This document shows, piece by piece, positions 17,935 to 26,283 of a stretch of DNA of 64,000 nt. Location of the stretch: NCBI RefSeq assembly GCF_023073355.1, contig NZ_JADPJI010000002.1, positions 1,426,001 to 1,490,000 of the forward strand, read 5' to 3'. A model generated the notes under the pieces. It searched no databases. It was not told the origin of the DNA and was given only the letters and a program-made list of their open reading frames with translations. Both the position numbers and the translations under genes were made by a program. How positions within the stretch are numbered: position 1 is the first letter of the stretch; each line of letters begins with the position of its first letter. The stretch is from Bradyrhizobium sp. 199. Lineage in GTDB: Bacteria > Pseudomonadota > Alphaproteobacteria > Rhizobiales > Xanthobacteraceae.

Positions 17935-19737
17935 ATGTCGACGACGGCACTGACGTTTGCACCACGTGAGGTTTCGATCGATCGTCGGATCGATGGCACA
18001 CTTATCTTGAGCTCGCCGCTTGAGTGGGAGCCGTGCGATTGGCGCATCACCGATTTTCTTCCACGCTGGGCCGATGCCGTTCCGGACCGGGTTTTCCTTG
18101 CGCAGCGCAATGCGAAGGGAGGATGGGACGAGATCACCTATGCGGAGGCATGGTCGCAGGTTCAGGCGGCCGGCCAAAGCCTGATCGACATGGGCGCAAA
18201 GCCGGCCGACAAGCTTGCGGTCCTGTCCGGAAACTCCATCGAGAACGCGGTGATCTCGTTTGCGGCGATGTCGATCGGGGTCGTTCTGGCGCCGATATCG
18301 CCAAACTACACGCTGATGCCCGGGGGGCTTGCGCGTCTCAAGGACATCGCGGAAGTACTGCGCCCGAGCTTCGTGTTCGCTCAAAGCGGCCGCGACTTTT
18401 CCGCTGGCCGGGCCATTCCCGAATTGGCAGCTGCGAGCTGGATCAGCGTCGATGGTGCGCCGGACACAGTGCCTTTCAAGGTTCTGACCGAGCGGACCGG
18501 GAGCGACGGATTCGCGCGGGCATCGCGTGAGGTGCCTTGCGACGCGGTCGCCAAGATCCTCTTCACGTCCGGATCGACCGGCTTCCCCAAAGGAGTGCTC
18601 AACACCCACCGGATGATGTCAAGCTCCCTGCAGATGGGGAGCCTGCTCGTGTCACCTCCGGCTGCGCCGGTGCAGGTTGAATGGCTGCCCTGGCACCATA
18701 CGATGGGCAGCAATGTCATCCTTCACGGCATCCTCAAGAACGGGGGGACCCTCTATATCGACGATGGGCGGCCGATGCCGCAGCTCTTTCACAAAACGAT
18801 TGCCAATCTCAGGGAGATTTCGCCGACCGCGATGTTCAATGTGCCCGCCGGCTACAATCTCTTATGCGACGCGATCGAGAAAGACCGCGACCTTGGCGCC
18901 AGCGTGTTCAAGCGGATGGATCGCTTGAGCTACGCCGGAGCTGCAATTTCGCAGGGCACGCTTGAGAAACTGTACCGGTTGACATCGTCGATCACGGGAC
19001 GGTCAATCCCGGTGATGTCAGGCTACGGCACGACCGAAACCGCCCCGACGATCAGTACGACCCATTGGGCAACGGATCAGCCGGGGGAGATTGGTCTTCC
19101 CGCGCCGGGACTTCAGCTCAAGCTGATTCCCGTTACCGACACCTACGAGGTCAGGGTCAAGGGACCCAACGTCACACCCGGTTATCTCGGCCAACCGGAG
19201 TTGACGGAAAAGGCTTTCGATGAAGAGGGCTTCTACCGCATCGGCGATACCGTCTCGTTTCTGGATCCGCAGAAGCCTGAGCGGGGTCTTCGCTTTACCG
19301 GGAGGATCTCCGAGAACTTCAAGCTTGCAAACGGCACCTGGGTCTCGATTGGAAATTTGCGCGCGGCAATCCTGGCCGCGACCCGCGGCGTCTTGCTCGA
19401 CATTGTCGTTGCGGGCGAAAATCGCGAGGCGTGCGCGCTGCTGTGCTGGTTGAATCCGACCGAGGCTGCACGACTTTCGAACGGCCAAGCCGCGGATTTG
19501 ACTGGCGATCGTCTCGTGATTCAATTTCTGAGGGATCGTCTTCGGGACTATAACGAGACCGTCGGGAGCAGCGAAAAAATCTGTTCCTTCTCTCTGCTGA
19601 AGGATCCGCCATCAATGGCTGCGGGAGAGATCACCGACAAGGCCTACGTCAACCAGCGTGCCGTGCTGAAAGTTCGGTCCGAACAGGTTGAGCGCCTCTA
19701 CACGAGCGAACCGGGCCGCGGTGTGGTGGTGGTGTAG
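17935..19737 (+). CDS. Feruloyl-CoA-synthase-like acyl-CoA ligase
   Basis: 600 aa from ATG 17935 (GGGAGA nine bases upstream; the frame is open further 5' but lacks signals). Adenylate-forming enzyme: the AMP-binding P-loop ILFTSGSTGFPKGVLNTH (about residues 204-221), then MSGYGTTETAPTIS and the hinge FTGRISENFKLANGTWV. The sequence layout (WLPWHHTMGSN, YIDDGRPMP, the NGTWV in place of a Lys-rich hinge) matches feruloyl-CoA synthases, which activate hydroxycinnamates with ATP and CoA. It would start the CoA-dependent pathway of this cluster. No enoyl-CoA hydratase/vanillin-forming gene is present, so ferulate itself need not be the substrate. Confidence 0.88.
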   Translation: MSTTALTFAPREVSIDRRIDGTLILSSPLEWEPCDWRITDFLPRWADAVPDRVFLAQRNAKGGWDEITYAEAWSQVQAAGQSLIDMGAKPADKLAVLSGNSIENAVISFAAMSIGVVLAPISPNYTLMPGGLARLKDIAEVLRPSFVFAQSGRDFSAGRAIPELAAASWISVDGAPDTVPFKVLTERTGSDGFARASREVPCDAVAKILFTSGSTGFPKGVLNTHRMMSSSLQMGSLLVSPPAAPVQVEWLPWHHTMGSNVILHGILKNGGTLYIDDGRPMPQLFHKTIANLREISPTAMFNVPAGYNLLCDAIEKDRDLGASVFKRMDRLSYAGAAISQGTLEKLYRLTSSITGRSIPVMSGYGTTETAPTISTTHWATDQPGEIGLPAPGLQLKLIPVTDTYEVRVKGPNVTPGYLGQPELTEKAFDEEGFYRIGDTVSFLDPQKPERGLRFTGRISENFKLANGTWVSIGNLRAAILAATRGVLLDIVVAGENREACALLCWLNPTEAARLSNGQAADLTGDRLVIQFLRDRLRDYNETVGSSEKICSFSLLKDPPSMAAGEITDKAYVNQRAVLKVRSEQVERLYTSEPGRGVVVV

Positions 19738-19779
19738 GAACGAGTTCAGCGTTGCGGCAGCATGCCGCGCGCTGCCGTC

Positions 19780-20292
19780 TCAAGCGGCGCGTGAGCGCGC
19801 CTTTGCCTTCCTGGTCTCCAGCGCGCTTTTCTCCGGGAGGCTGCGGGCACCCGGCCCCGGGTGCGTATGAACTTCCTTGGCCGACAGCGGCTCGCCGCAT
19901 TCGGAGCACACCATGACCGGATCGAAGTCCTTTCCGCATTTGCGGTGCTGGTGCAGCAAGGGGCGGCCGCGCTCGTCGACCATATGAGTATCTCCCCAAT
20001 GGACGATCGCCATCATGATCGGATAGAGGTCGATGCCCTTCTGAGTCAGGATATATTCGTGGCGCTTGGGCGATTCCTGGTAGGGAATGCGGCGCAGGAT
20101 GCCCTGCCGAACCAGTTTTTTCAGCCGCTCGGCGAGCAAGTGCCGTGTGATTCCCAGCGCCGACTGAAATCCCTCGAAGCGGCGCGTGCGCAGGAAGCAT
20201 TCGCGCAGGATCAGAAGCGTCCAGCGATCGCCGATCACGCCGATGGTTCGGGCCATCGAACACGGCTCTTCCTCGAGTTCTTTCCACTTCAT
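19780..20292 (-). CDS. HxlR-family winged-helix regulator with C-terminal Cys cluster (copy 1)
   Basis: 170 aa; ATG 20292 is chosen over GTG 20298 because GGAG sits seven bases before the ATG. HxlR winged helix in residues about 10-100: CSMARTIGVIGDRWTLLILRE, ITRHLLAERLKKLVRQGIL, ILTQKGIDLYPIM. The tail has H-x-H-x2-C, then C-x2-C (VCSECGEP), like a small zinc ribbon, and ends in a basic stretch. One residue differs from the copy at 43483-43995 (SALETRK against SAPETRK). A GTTC-N7-GAAC palindrome lies 144 bases upstream, between it and the divergent isomerase gene, so it is the best candidate regulator of the five palindromes in this window. Confidence 0.92.
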   Translation of the reverse strand: MKWKELEEEPCSMARTIGVIGDRWTLLILRECFLRTRRFEGFQSALGITRHLLAERLKKLVRQGILRRIPYQESPKRHEYILTQKGIDLYPIMMAIVHWGDTHMVDERGRPLLHQHRKCGKDFDPVMVCSECGEPLSAKEVHTHPGPGARSLPEKSALETRKAKARSRAA

Positions 20293-20430
20293 CCACACAC
20301 TCCAGTCGTGCCGGCCTGGGCTCGATCCGAATCTTCGCAGAGGCCAGTGCGGTCCCTTGCATTCTAGATAGGTACTAAATTCCAGACAATCCCCGTCGAG
20401 GCGGGGGAAATCAGTAGACGACAGGCATGT

Positions 20431-20458
20431 TTGACAGTTCCATTTTAGAACTATAAGG
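20431..20458 (+). promoter_or_regulatory. Promoter with GTTC-N7-GAAC operator (site B)
   Basis: Near-consensus TTGACA (20431-20436) and TATAAG (20452-20457) flank AGTTCCATTTTAGAACT (20436-20452). The palindrome fills the spacer, so a bound protein would block RNA polymerase. It drives the DsbA-family isomerase gene at 20523. Confidence 0.8.
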
Positions 20459-20522
20459 TAGAAGAGTTGAGGCTGGCGATGGGATCGCCAGTGCCCGCCA
20501 TGCGATCTCCGGAGAAGCCGCG

Positions 20523-21155
20523 ATGACCTTGAAGGTTGAATTCCAGTTCGATTTCGGTAGTCCGAACGCCTATCTGGCGGAAGTGGCCATTCCCGGCATT
20601 GAGCAGCGGACCGGCGTGAAGTTCGCGTATGTCCCGGTTCTGCTTGGCGGAATTTACAAGGCGACCGGCAATATGTCGCCGTTCGAATCGCTGCGCGGAA
20701 TCAAGAACAAGCCGGAATATCAGGCGCTCGAGACTGAGCGGTTCATCCGACGCCACAACATCACGAAATTTCGCCAAAATCCCTTCTTTCCGGTCAACAC
20801 GCTGATGCTGATGCGCGGCGCTGTCGCCGCCCAGTTCGAGGGCATGTTCGAGCCGTATTTTCGCGCCGCCTATCATCACATGTGGGAAGAGCCGAAGAAA
20901 ATGGACGATCTCGAAATCTTCCGCAGCGCGTTTGCTTCCTCGGGCCTCGACATCGACCGGCTGATGGCGCGCGCGCAGCAGGATGACGTCAAGAAGCGGC
21001 TGATTGATCTGACCACCGACGCCGTCAGCCGAGGCGCATTCGGCTCTCCGACCTTTTTCGTCGGAAAGGAAATGTTCTTCGGCAAGGACCAGATCCGCGA
21101 CGTCGAGGAGTCGATCGTCGAGCAAACACGACAACCTGTTCCCAAGACGGCCTGA
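20523..21155 (+). CDS. 2-hydroxychromene-2-carboxylate isomerase-like DsbA-family protein
   Basis: 210 aa, ATG 20523 after CGGAGAAG. The N terminus VEFQFDFGSPNAYLAEVAIP has the Ser of the kappa-GST/HCCA-isomerase family in place of the Cys of true DsbA, and FGSPTFFVGKEMFFGKDQ with the cis-Pro loop comes near the end. The family isomerises 2-hydroxychromene-2-carboxylate with glutathione in naphthalene-type pathways; many relatives in CoA-dependent clusters have unknown substrates. Cytoplasmic. First gene of an operon with the CoA transferase at 21232, directly behind operator B. Confidence 0.88.
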   Translation: MTLKVEFQFDFGSPNAYLAEVAIPGIEQRTGVKFAYVPVLLGGIYKATGNMSPFESLRGIKNKPEYQALETERFIRRHNITKFRQNPFFPVNTLMLMRGAVAAQFEGMFEPYFRAAYHHMWEEPKKMDDLEIFRSAFASSGLDIDRLMARAQQDDVKKRLIDLTTDAVSRGAFGSPTFFVGKEMFFGKDQIRDVEESIVEQTRQPVPKTA

Positions 21156-21231
21156 CGGCGCCGACCGTCCGGGATGGGTGGCGAAAACCACGCTCGGATT
21201 AGAAAACAAAATTACATCAGGGAGAATGCCT

Positions 21232-22431
21232 ATGCCCGGCCCACTTCACGGCGTTCGCGTGCTCGATTTGACCGGCGTGGTGTCGGGCCCGTTCGCGACC
21301 ATGTTTCTGGCGGACCAGGGCGCCGACGTGCTGAAGATCGAGCCGATCGGCGGCGACATCACCCGCCGCAGCCGTGCCACCATCGACAAGGAGGGCGAGT
21401 TCTCCGCGTTGTTCATCTCCTCGAACCGCGGCAAGCGCTCGTTGTCGATCGACGTCAAGAGCCCGTCGGGGCGCGAAGTGCTGACCCGACTGCTCGCGCA
21501 GGCCGACGTCCTGGTGCAGAATTTCCGGCCGGGTACTATGGAACGTCTCGGTCTTGGCGTTCAGGAACTGCGCCAGCGCCATCCGCGCCTGATCTACGTC
21601 TCCATCAGCGGCGTCGGTGATACCGGCCCGTATGTCAAGAAGCGCGTCTATGATCCGATCGTTCAGGCACTGTCGGGCTTCGCCGATATTCAGTCGCAGC
21701 CGGTCACCAACCGGCCGCAGATGATCCGCACCATCGTCTGCGACAAGACCACCGCGGTGTTCACCGCTCAGGCGGTGGCCGCGGCGCTCTACGCGCGCGA
21801 GAAGACGGGGCAGGGCGACCACATTCAGGTGGCGATGCTGGATGCGATGATCTCGTATCTGTGGCCGGAAGGCATGATGCAATACACCGTGGTCGGCGCC
21901 GAGGCGGCCGCGGCCGATCCCAATGATCGGCCCGACCTGGTGTTCAAGACGCGCGACGGCTACATCACCGCAGGCACCATTTCCGATTCCGAATGGCAAG
22001 GTTTTTGCCGCGCTTGCGGCGATCCTGAACTGGCCAAGGACACCCGCTTTGCCACGCCGGCGGCGCGTTCGGTCAATGCCACCGCGCGGATCAACAGGAT
22101 GGCGGAATACATCAGCCAGCATACGACAGCCGAATGGCTGGAACGGCTGGACGCGGCGGATGTGCCTTGCGCGCCGATCCTGCGTCGGGGCGAAATCATT
22201 CACAATGAACAGGTCGTCGCGCGCGGCATCATTGCCGAATTTGACCAGCCGAAGGTCGGCCGGGTGCGACAGCCGAAGCCGGCGGCCCGCTTCGAGGTCA
22301 ACCAGGCCGCGATCGGCGGGCCGGCTCCCCGGGTCGGCGAGCACTCGCGCGAGGTGCTGCGCGATCTCGGGTACGACGACCGCGCCATCGACAAGATGAT
22401 CGCGGAGCGGGCCCTGCGCGCGGCCGTCTAA
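21232..22431 (+). CDS. CaiB/BaiF-family (class III) CoA transferase
   Basis: 399 aa. ATG 21232 is chosen because GGGAG is seven bases upstream; ATG 21226 is too close to it. Family blocks: LHGVRVLDLTGVVSGPFATM, GADVLKIEP, RGKRSLSIDVKSP, VQNFRPG, the catalytic Asp in VYDPIVQALSG, and TGQGDHIQVAMLDAM. These enzymes move CoA between acids, here probably charging the pathway substrate from another CoA ester. Lies 76 bases after the isomerase gene and ends in a hairpin facing the convergent GST gene. Confidence 0.92.
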   Translation: MPGPLHGVRVLDLTGVVSGPFATMFLADQGADVLKIEPIGGDITRRSRATIDKEGEFSALFISSNRGKRSLSIDVKSPSGREVLTRLLAQADVLVQNFRPGTMERLGLGVQELRQRHPRLIYVSISGVGDTGPYVKKRVYDPIVQALSGFADIQSQPVTNRPQMIRTIVCDKTTAVFTAQAVAAALYAREKTGQGDHIQVAMLDAMISYLWPEGMMQYTVVGAEAAAADPNDRPDLVFKTRDGYITAGTISDSEWQGFCRACGDPELAKDTRFATPAARSVNATARINRMAEYISQHTTAEWLERLDAADVPCAPILRRGEIIHNEQVVARGIIAEFDQPKVGRVRQPKPAARFEVNQAAIGGPAPRVGEHSREVLRDLGYDDRAIDKMIAERALRAAV

Positions 22432-22463
22432 AGCGCGATGCGATTAAGATGCCATCGCGCTTT
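22430..22463. terminator. Hairpin between convergent genes
   Basis: AAAGCGCGATG (22430-22440) pairs over 11 bases with CATCGCGCTTT (22453-22463), followed on the plus strand by AGATTGTTGTTT. It probably ends the CoA-transferase operon. Confidence 0.7.
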
Positions 22464-22478
22464 AGATTGTTGTTTAAG

Positions 22479-22521
22479 CATGATCTTTCGGAAAACCGCT
22501 GCGCACTTTTCCGGATCATGC
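22479..22521. repeat. Conserved rhizobial palindromic repeat
   Basis: GCATGATC (22479-22486) pairs with GATCATGC (22514-22521); the inner TTCGGAAAA and TTTTCCGGA also pair. From memory this GCATGATC-TTTTCGGAAAA palindrome is widespread between genes in Bradyrhizobium and relatives. It can act as a bidirectional terminator between the CoA transferase and GST genes. Confidence 0.7.
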
Positions 22522-22559
22522 TCTAGCCCAAGGCCTTTCGTCGGCCGGCAATCGGCTCT

Positions 22560-23237
22560 TCAGGCTTTTGCCGGCGCCGCTGCCATGGGAGCGACCGGAG
22601 CATTTGCTGCGACCGCATGCTGATAGGCTTCTCGTCGATGGATATGTTCGAGGTAGGGCTGCGCATTGTCGCAAATGCCGACGCCGTAAGCGATGGCCCA
22701 GTCGAGGCACGTTGTCAGGAGGATGTCCGCGCTGCTGAAGCGCTCGCCCATGAGAAACGGCCGGCCGTCAGCCAGGGCGACTTCGACGTGGCGCAGCTGC
22801 CCGCGGAAATATTCGGCGGCTTGAGCGACGACCTCGGGCGCAACGCCATAGATATGTCCCAGTGCGTCGGCCCGATGGCGGCGCATGACGTAAAGACTCG
22901 TGGAATCCAGCTCGGCCACGACAAAGAAGCACCATTCAAGCCATGCGGCGTAGTCGCGGGGAGCTTCAGGAATCAAAGAGCGTTCCGGCGTGGAATACAT
23001 GCGCGATAGATAGGCGACGATCGCGGCGCTTTCCCCGATGCAGAAATCACCGTCCTGAAGCAGCGGGATCTTCTGGCGGGGATTGAGCCTGGTGTATTCA
23101 GCGGTCTTGGTTTCGCCTGTCCGCGGTCCGATTGGCTTGACCTGATAGGATAAGCCAAGTTCGTGCATCGCCCAGTGTGCACGGACGGTGCGGCTGGTGC
23201 CGGCGCCCCAGAGCGTGAGATCGGGTGTCGCCCTCAT
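22560..23237 (-). CDS. Glutathione S-transferase family protein
   Basis: 225 aa. ATG 23237 overlaps the stop of the upstream SDR gene (TGATG), with GGAGAAG in front. Thioredoxin-like N-terminal domain with SRTVRAHWAMHELGL (Ser/Arg glutathione site), QKIPLLQDGDFCIGESAAI (cis-Pro and the ES pair that holds glutathione), then the helical C-terminal domain (SSADILLTTCLDWA). Cytoplasmic. Conjugation or isomerisation of a pathway intermediate is likely, together with the HCCA-isomerase-like protein. Second gene of a two-gene operon behind operator C. Confidence 0.9.
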   Translation of the reverse strand: MRATPDLTLWGAGTSRTVRAHWAMHELGLSYQVKPIGPRTGETKTAEYTRLNPRQKIPLLQDGDFCIGESAAIVAYLSRMYSTPERSLIPEAPRDYAAWLEWCFFVVAELDSTSLYVMRRHRADALGHIYGVAPEVVAQAAEYFRGQLRHVEVALADGRPFLMGERFSSADILLTTCLDWAIAYGVGICDNAQPYLEHIHRREAYQHAVAANAPVAPMAAAPAKA

Positions 23238-23980
23238 CACCACTTCTCCACCGACGGACGAAGATCGAGTTCATGGGTCCAGCCGTCGCGGCTCTGCTGG
23301 TGCGCGAACCAATAGGCTTCTGCGATGGAGAAGGTTTTCGTCAGGCTGTCCGGCGGGATCTCGCTTGCCTCGATCCCCTTTGCCGCTTTCATGCGCTGGT
23401 GGATAGCCTCGCTGTCGACGCCCGCGTCGATGATGAGATGGACGACGTGGATATTCTTCGGGCCCAACTCGCGCGCCATGGCCTGGGCCACCGCGCGAAG
23501 CCCGAATTTCGCAGAGGAAAACGCGGCGAAGCCCTTGCCGCCGCGAATGCTGGCCGTCGCGCCCGTAAAGAAAATGGTGCCGCGCCCCCGCGGCGTCATG
23601 ACACGCGCGGCCTCGCGGCCCACGAGGAATCCAGCGTAGCAGGCCAGCTCCCAAGCCTTGAAGAACAGCTTTTCCGTGGTGTCCAGGAGAGGCTTGTTGA
23701 CGTTCGAGCCGGCATTGAAAAGGCAGACCTCGATCGGTCCGATATTGCTTTCGATGTCGGAAAAGAGCTTCTGGACCTCGGCCTCCTGGCGCGCATCGAC
23801 GCTGAAAGCGTGGATGCGATGGCCGGCGGCGGTCAGTTCGTCCACAAGCCCTTGGGATTTGGCGGCGTCGCGCCGGCAGATGCAAACCGTATAGCCGCCC
23901 TCGGCAAAACGCCGTGCGACGGCCGCGCCGATCGCATCGCCCGCGCCCACCAGGATCGCCACGCCGCGGCTCTCAATCAT
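23237..23980 (-). CDS. Short-chain dehydrogenase/reductase-fold protein lacking the catalytic Tyr (a)
   Basis: 247 aa. Rossmann fold with VGAGDAIGAAVARRFAEGG (a variant of the TGxxxGxG loop) at the N terminus, NAGSNVN in the NNAG position and FFTGATAS with the catalytic Ser. The expected YxxxK reads FSSAK within GFAAFSSAKFGLRA, so the Tyr is Phe while the Lys stays. It shares the blocks FFTGATAS, SAKFGLRAVAQAMARELG and the ending EKW with the protein at 24327-25064 on the other strand. A normal dehydrogenase is doubtful; a binding or isomerase role is possible. Start 23980 after GGAAAGAG. Confidence 0.88.
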   Translation of the reverse strand: MIESRGVAILVGAGDAIGAAVARRFAEGGYTVCICRRDAAKSQGLVDELTAAGHRIHAFSVDARQEAEVQKLFSDIESNIGPIEVCLFNAGSNVNKPLLDTTEKLFFKAWELACYAGFLVGREAARVMTPRGRGTIFFTGATASIRGGKGFAAFSSAKFGLRAVAQAMARELGPKNIHVVHLIIDAGVDSEAIHQRMKAAKGIEASEIPPDSLTKTFSIAEAYWFAHQQSRDGWTHELDLRPSVEKW

Positions 23981-23995
23981 TCTCTTTCCTCCGCT

Positions 23996-24014
23996 ACGTT
24001 CTTATTTGGAACGT
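23996..24014 (-). promoter_or_regulatory. GTTC-N7-GAAC operator (site C)
   Basis: ACGTTCTTATTTGGAACGT: GTTC at 23998-24001, GAAC at 24009-24012, extended by flanking AC and GT. It lies 16 bases before the start of the minus-strand SDR gene, so a bound protein could block transcription or translation start. The -35 and -10 are not clear here. Confidence 0.6.
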
Positions 24015-24110
24015 ATTGGTAATTGCTCCGTGGCGAGTTGTAAAGAACACTCAAAACGGCAGGTCCGTTGCCGCATTCTCCGGCAGGCCCAGGATGGCGC
24101 AAAATAGCAA

Positions 24111-24139
24111 TTGACGAGTTCTAAAAAAGAACGTTAGAT
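24111..24139 (+). promoter_or_regulatory. Promoter with GTTC-N7-GAAC operator (site D)
   Basis: TTGACG (24111-24116), AGTTCTAAAAAAGAACG (24117-24133) and TTAGAT (24134-24139): a 17-bp spacer made entirely of the palindrome. It serves the rightward operon 24200-29644. Confidence 0.8.
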
Positions 24140-24199
24140 CGGATTTAGGAATGCGCTGCGGCAAAGGACATGCGCTCATCATCCGGGAGGTTGGCAGTG

Positions 24200-24292
24200 A
24201 TGGCTCTTTCAAGCGCAACCGATACGGCAGATGGCCGCATGCTCATGGCCCGCGACTGCTATTGGCTAGCCGCTCCGCCCTTTGCGGAATAG
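24200..24292 (+). CDS. Possible 30-aa leader peptide
   Basis: ATG 24200 with GGGAGG about 12 bases upstream, TAG at 24290. The peptide ends RDCYWLAAPPFAE. It sits between promoter D and the TTG start of the SDR gene. I do not recognise it; no codon run suggests attenuation. It may be a spurious frame. Confidence 0.3.
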   Translation: MALSSATDTADGRMLMARDCYWLAAPPFAE

Positions 24293-24326
24293 CTTCGACA
24301 GATCCAACCTAACCGGGAGACGAGCC

Positions 24327-25064
24327 TTGCAAAAGAGAAACGCAACTGCGGCCGTGATAGGCGCGGGCGACTTCATCGGCGGCGAGATCGCCAAAAAGTT
24401 CGCAGCAGAAGGGTTCACGGTCTTCGCCGGCCGTCGTAACGGCGACAAGCTGGCTCCGCTCGTTAAAGATATAGAGGCTGCCGGAGGAGAGGTTCACGCC
24501 CGTTCGCTCGACGCGCGCAAGGAAGACGAAATCGTCTCCTTCCTCAATGATGCGGACAAACACGCGCCGCTGGAAGTCTGCATCTTCAACATCGGTGCGA
24601 ACGTCAACTTCCCGGTTCTGGATACTACTGAGCGCGTTTTCCGGAAGGTCTGGGAAATGGCGTGCTATTCCGGCTTTCTGGCCGGGCGCGAGGCGGCCCG
24701 CCTGATGCTGCCGCGCGGGGGTGGCAACATCTTCTTTACCGGGGCGACGGCTTCGCTCCGCGGCGGCAGCGGCTATGCAGCTTTCGCGAGCGCCAAGTTT
24801 GGCCTTCGCGCCGTCGCGCAAGCAATGGCCCGCGAGCTTGGTCCGAAAAATATTCACGTCGCGCATCTCATCATCGATTCCGGCGTGGATACCGAGTGGG
24901 TTCGGCAACGCCGGCTGGAGGCTCTCGGGCCCAACGCGCTGGACGATCCGGATGCGCTGATGCCTCCGTCCTCCGTCGCAGCATCCTATTGGCAGCTCTA
25001 CCAGCAGCCGCGCAGCGCCTGGACCTTCGAGCTCGAGATCCGTCCCTTCGGCGAGAAGTGGTAG
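24327..25064 (+). CDS. Short-chain dehydrogenase/reductase-fold protein lacking the catalytic Tyr (b)
   Basis: 245 aa. TTG 24327 is chosen because GGGAGA lies seven bases upstream and the next residues QKRNATAAVIGAGD start the fold; the frame is open to a weaker TTG at 24282. Rossmann loop VIGAGDFIGGEIAKKF, NIGANVN, FFTGATAS, and YAAFASAKFGLRAVAQ, where Phe again replaces the Tyr of YxxxK. Paralogue of the divergent gene at 23237-23980. The acyl-CoA dehydrogenase gene follows after 14 bases, so it is the head of the rightward operon. Confidence 0.85.
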   Translation: MQKRNATAAVIGAGDFIGGEIAKKFAAEGFTVFAGRRNGDKLAPLVKDIEAAGGEVHARSLDARKEDEIVSFLNDADKHAPLEVCIFNIGANVNFPVLDTTERVFRKVWEMACYSGFLAGREAARLMLPRGGGNIFFTGATASLRGGSGYAAFASAKFGLRAVAQAMARELGPKNIHVAHLIIDSGVDTEWVRQRRLEALGPNALDDPDALMPPSSVAASYWQLYQQPRSAWTFELEIRPFGEKW

Positions 25065-25078
25065 CGGGGCCTGCTACG

Positions 25079-26260
25079 ATGGAGCTCAACCTTTCGCGCG
25101 AGGACGCCGCGTTTCGTGACGAGGTCCGCACCTTCATTGCGGAGAACTACCCGCAGGAAATGCGCGTTCCCAATCCGGAGACCGACCTGACGAAGGAGCA
25201 GTCGCTGCTCTGGCACCGGATCCTCCACAAGAAGGGTTGGCTCGCGCCGCTCTGGCCCAAGGAGTATGGCGGCCCGGGCTGGTCCGTCACGCGGCGCTTC
25301 ATCTTCGAGCAGGAAACCTCTCGCGCAGGCACGCTGCCGCCGCTCGCGTTCAGCGTCACCATGGTCGGGCCGGTGATCTACACGTTCGGCAACGAGGCGC
25401 AGAAGAAGAAATTTCTGCCGCGCATTCTGTCCGGCGAGGATTGGTGGTGTCAGGGCTATTCGGAGCCGGGCTCGGGCTCGGACCTCGCGACCGTCAGAAC
25501 GAAGGCGGTGCGTGACGGCGACCACTACATCGTCAACGGTCACAAGACCTGGACCACGCTGGCGCAGCATGCCGACTGGATCTTCTGCCTCGTGCGCACC
25601 GATCCGACCGCGAAGCCGCAATCCGGAATCTCCTTTCTGCTGATCGACATGAAGTCGCCCGGCGTCACCGTGCGGCCGATCATCACGATCGACGGCAGCC
25701 ACGAGGTCAACGACGTCTTCCTCGAAGACGTCCGCGTGCCCGTCGAGAATCTGGTCGGCGAAGAGAACAAAGGCTGGACTTACGCCAAGTTCCTGCTGGG
25801 CAACGAGCGCACCAGCATGGCCGGCATCGGCCGGTCCACCCGCTACATCAGCAGGCTTAAGAAGATTGTGAAGGCCGAGATCCCGGCCGACGATCCCGCG
25901 CATCTGGAGTTTCTGCGGGACATCGCCCGCATCGAGCTCGACGTGCTCGCGCTTGAGGCGACGGAGCTGCGCGTCGTCGCCCAGATGGCGCGTGGCATAG
26001 ATCCTGGTCCCGCGGCCTCGCTGTTCAAGATCCGCGGCACCGAGATATTTCAGAACATCACCGAGCTCACCCATCGCGCGATCGGGAATTACGGCCTGGC
26101 CATCCGCGAGCATCCGGTCAGCGCCAACCGCTTCATGCCGGGCCCCGATTACGGCCATACCGCGTCGGAGAAATATCTGAACGCGCGCAAGCTCAGCATC
26201 TACGGCGGATCCAACGAGATCCAGCGAAACATCATCGCCAAGGCCGTGCTCGGGCTCTAG
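25079..26260 (+). CDS. Acyl-CoA dehydrogenase (first of an adjacent pair)
   Basis: 393 aa from ATG 25079; the frame is open upstream through the SDR gene, but homology starts at MELNLSREDAAFRDEVRTF. FAD-binding fold blocks: GYSEPGSGSDLATVRTKA, HKTWTTLAQHADWIFCLVRT, LLGNERTSMAGIGRS, and the C-terminal IYGGSNEIQRNIIAK. In that last block Gly stands where many family members have the catalytic Glu (YEGT). It oxidises an acyl-CoA between C2 and C3. It is followed at once by a second, shorter-signature relative, so a two-gene heteromeric enzyme is possible. Confidence 0.93.
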   Translation: MELNLSREDAAFRDEVRTFIAENYPQEMRVPNPETDLTKEQSLLWHRILHKKGWLAPLWPKEYGGPGWSVTRRFIFEQETSRAGTLPPLAFSVTMVGPVIYTFGNEAQKKKFLPRILSGEDWWCQGYSEPGSGSDLATVRTKAVRDGDHYIVNGHKTWTTLAQHADWIFCLVRTDPTAKPQSGISFLLIDMKSPGVTVRPIITIDGSHEVNDVFLEDVRVPVENLVGEENKGWTYAKFLLGNERTSMAGIGRSTRYISRLKKIVKAEIPADDPAHLEFLRDIARIELDVLALEATELRVVAQMARGIDPGPAASLFKIRGTEIFQNITELTHRAIGNYGLAIREHPVSANRFMPGPDYGHTASEKYLNARKLSIYGGSNEIQRNIIAKAVLGL

Positions 26261-26283
26261 CCACGGCGGATCGGGAGGACCGG

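Larger units (their letters stand above)
19735..20459. repeat. 0.73-kb duplication, copy 1 (HxlR gene plus operator)
   Basis: Nearly identical to 43437-44162. The match starts at the TAG stop of the ligase gene (TAGGAACGAGTTCAGCG against TAGGAGCGAATTCAGCG) and ends after AACTATAAGGTA. It includes the whole HxlR gene and its upstream operator. Confidence 0.92.

Noticed and set aside
19735..20459. The duplicated segment as an insertion sequence
   Set aside because: It encodes a regulator, not a transposase, and no terminal inverted repeats or target duplications are visible.
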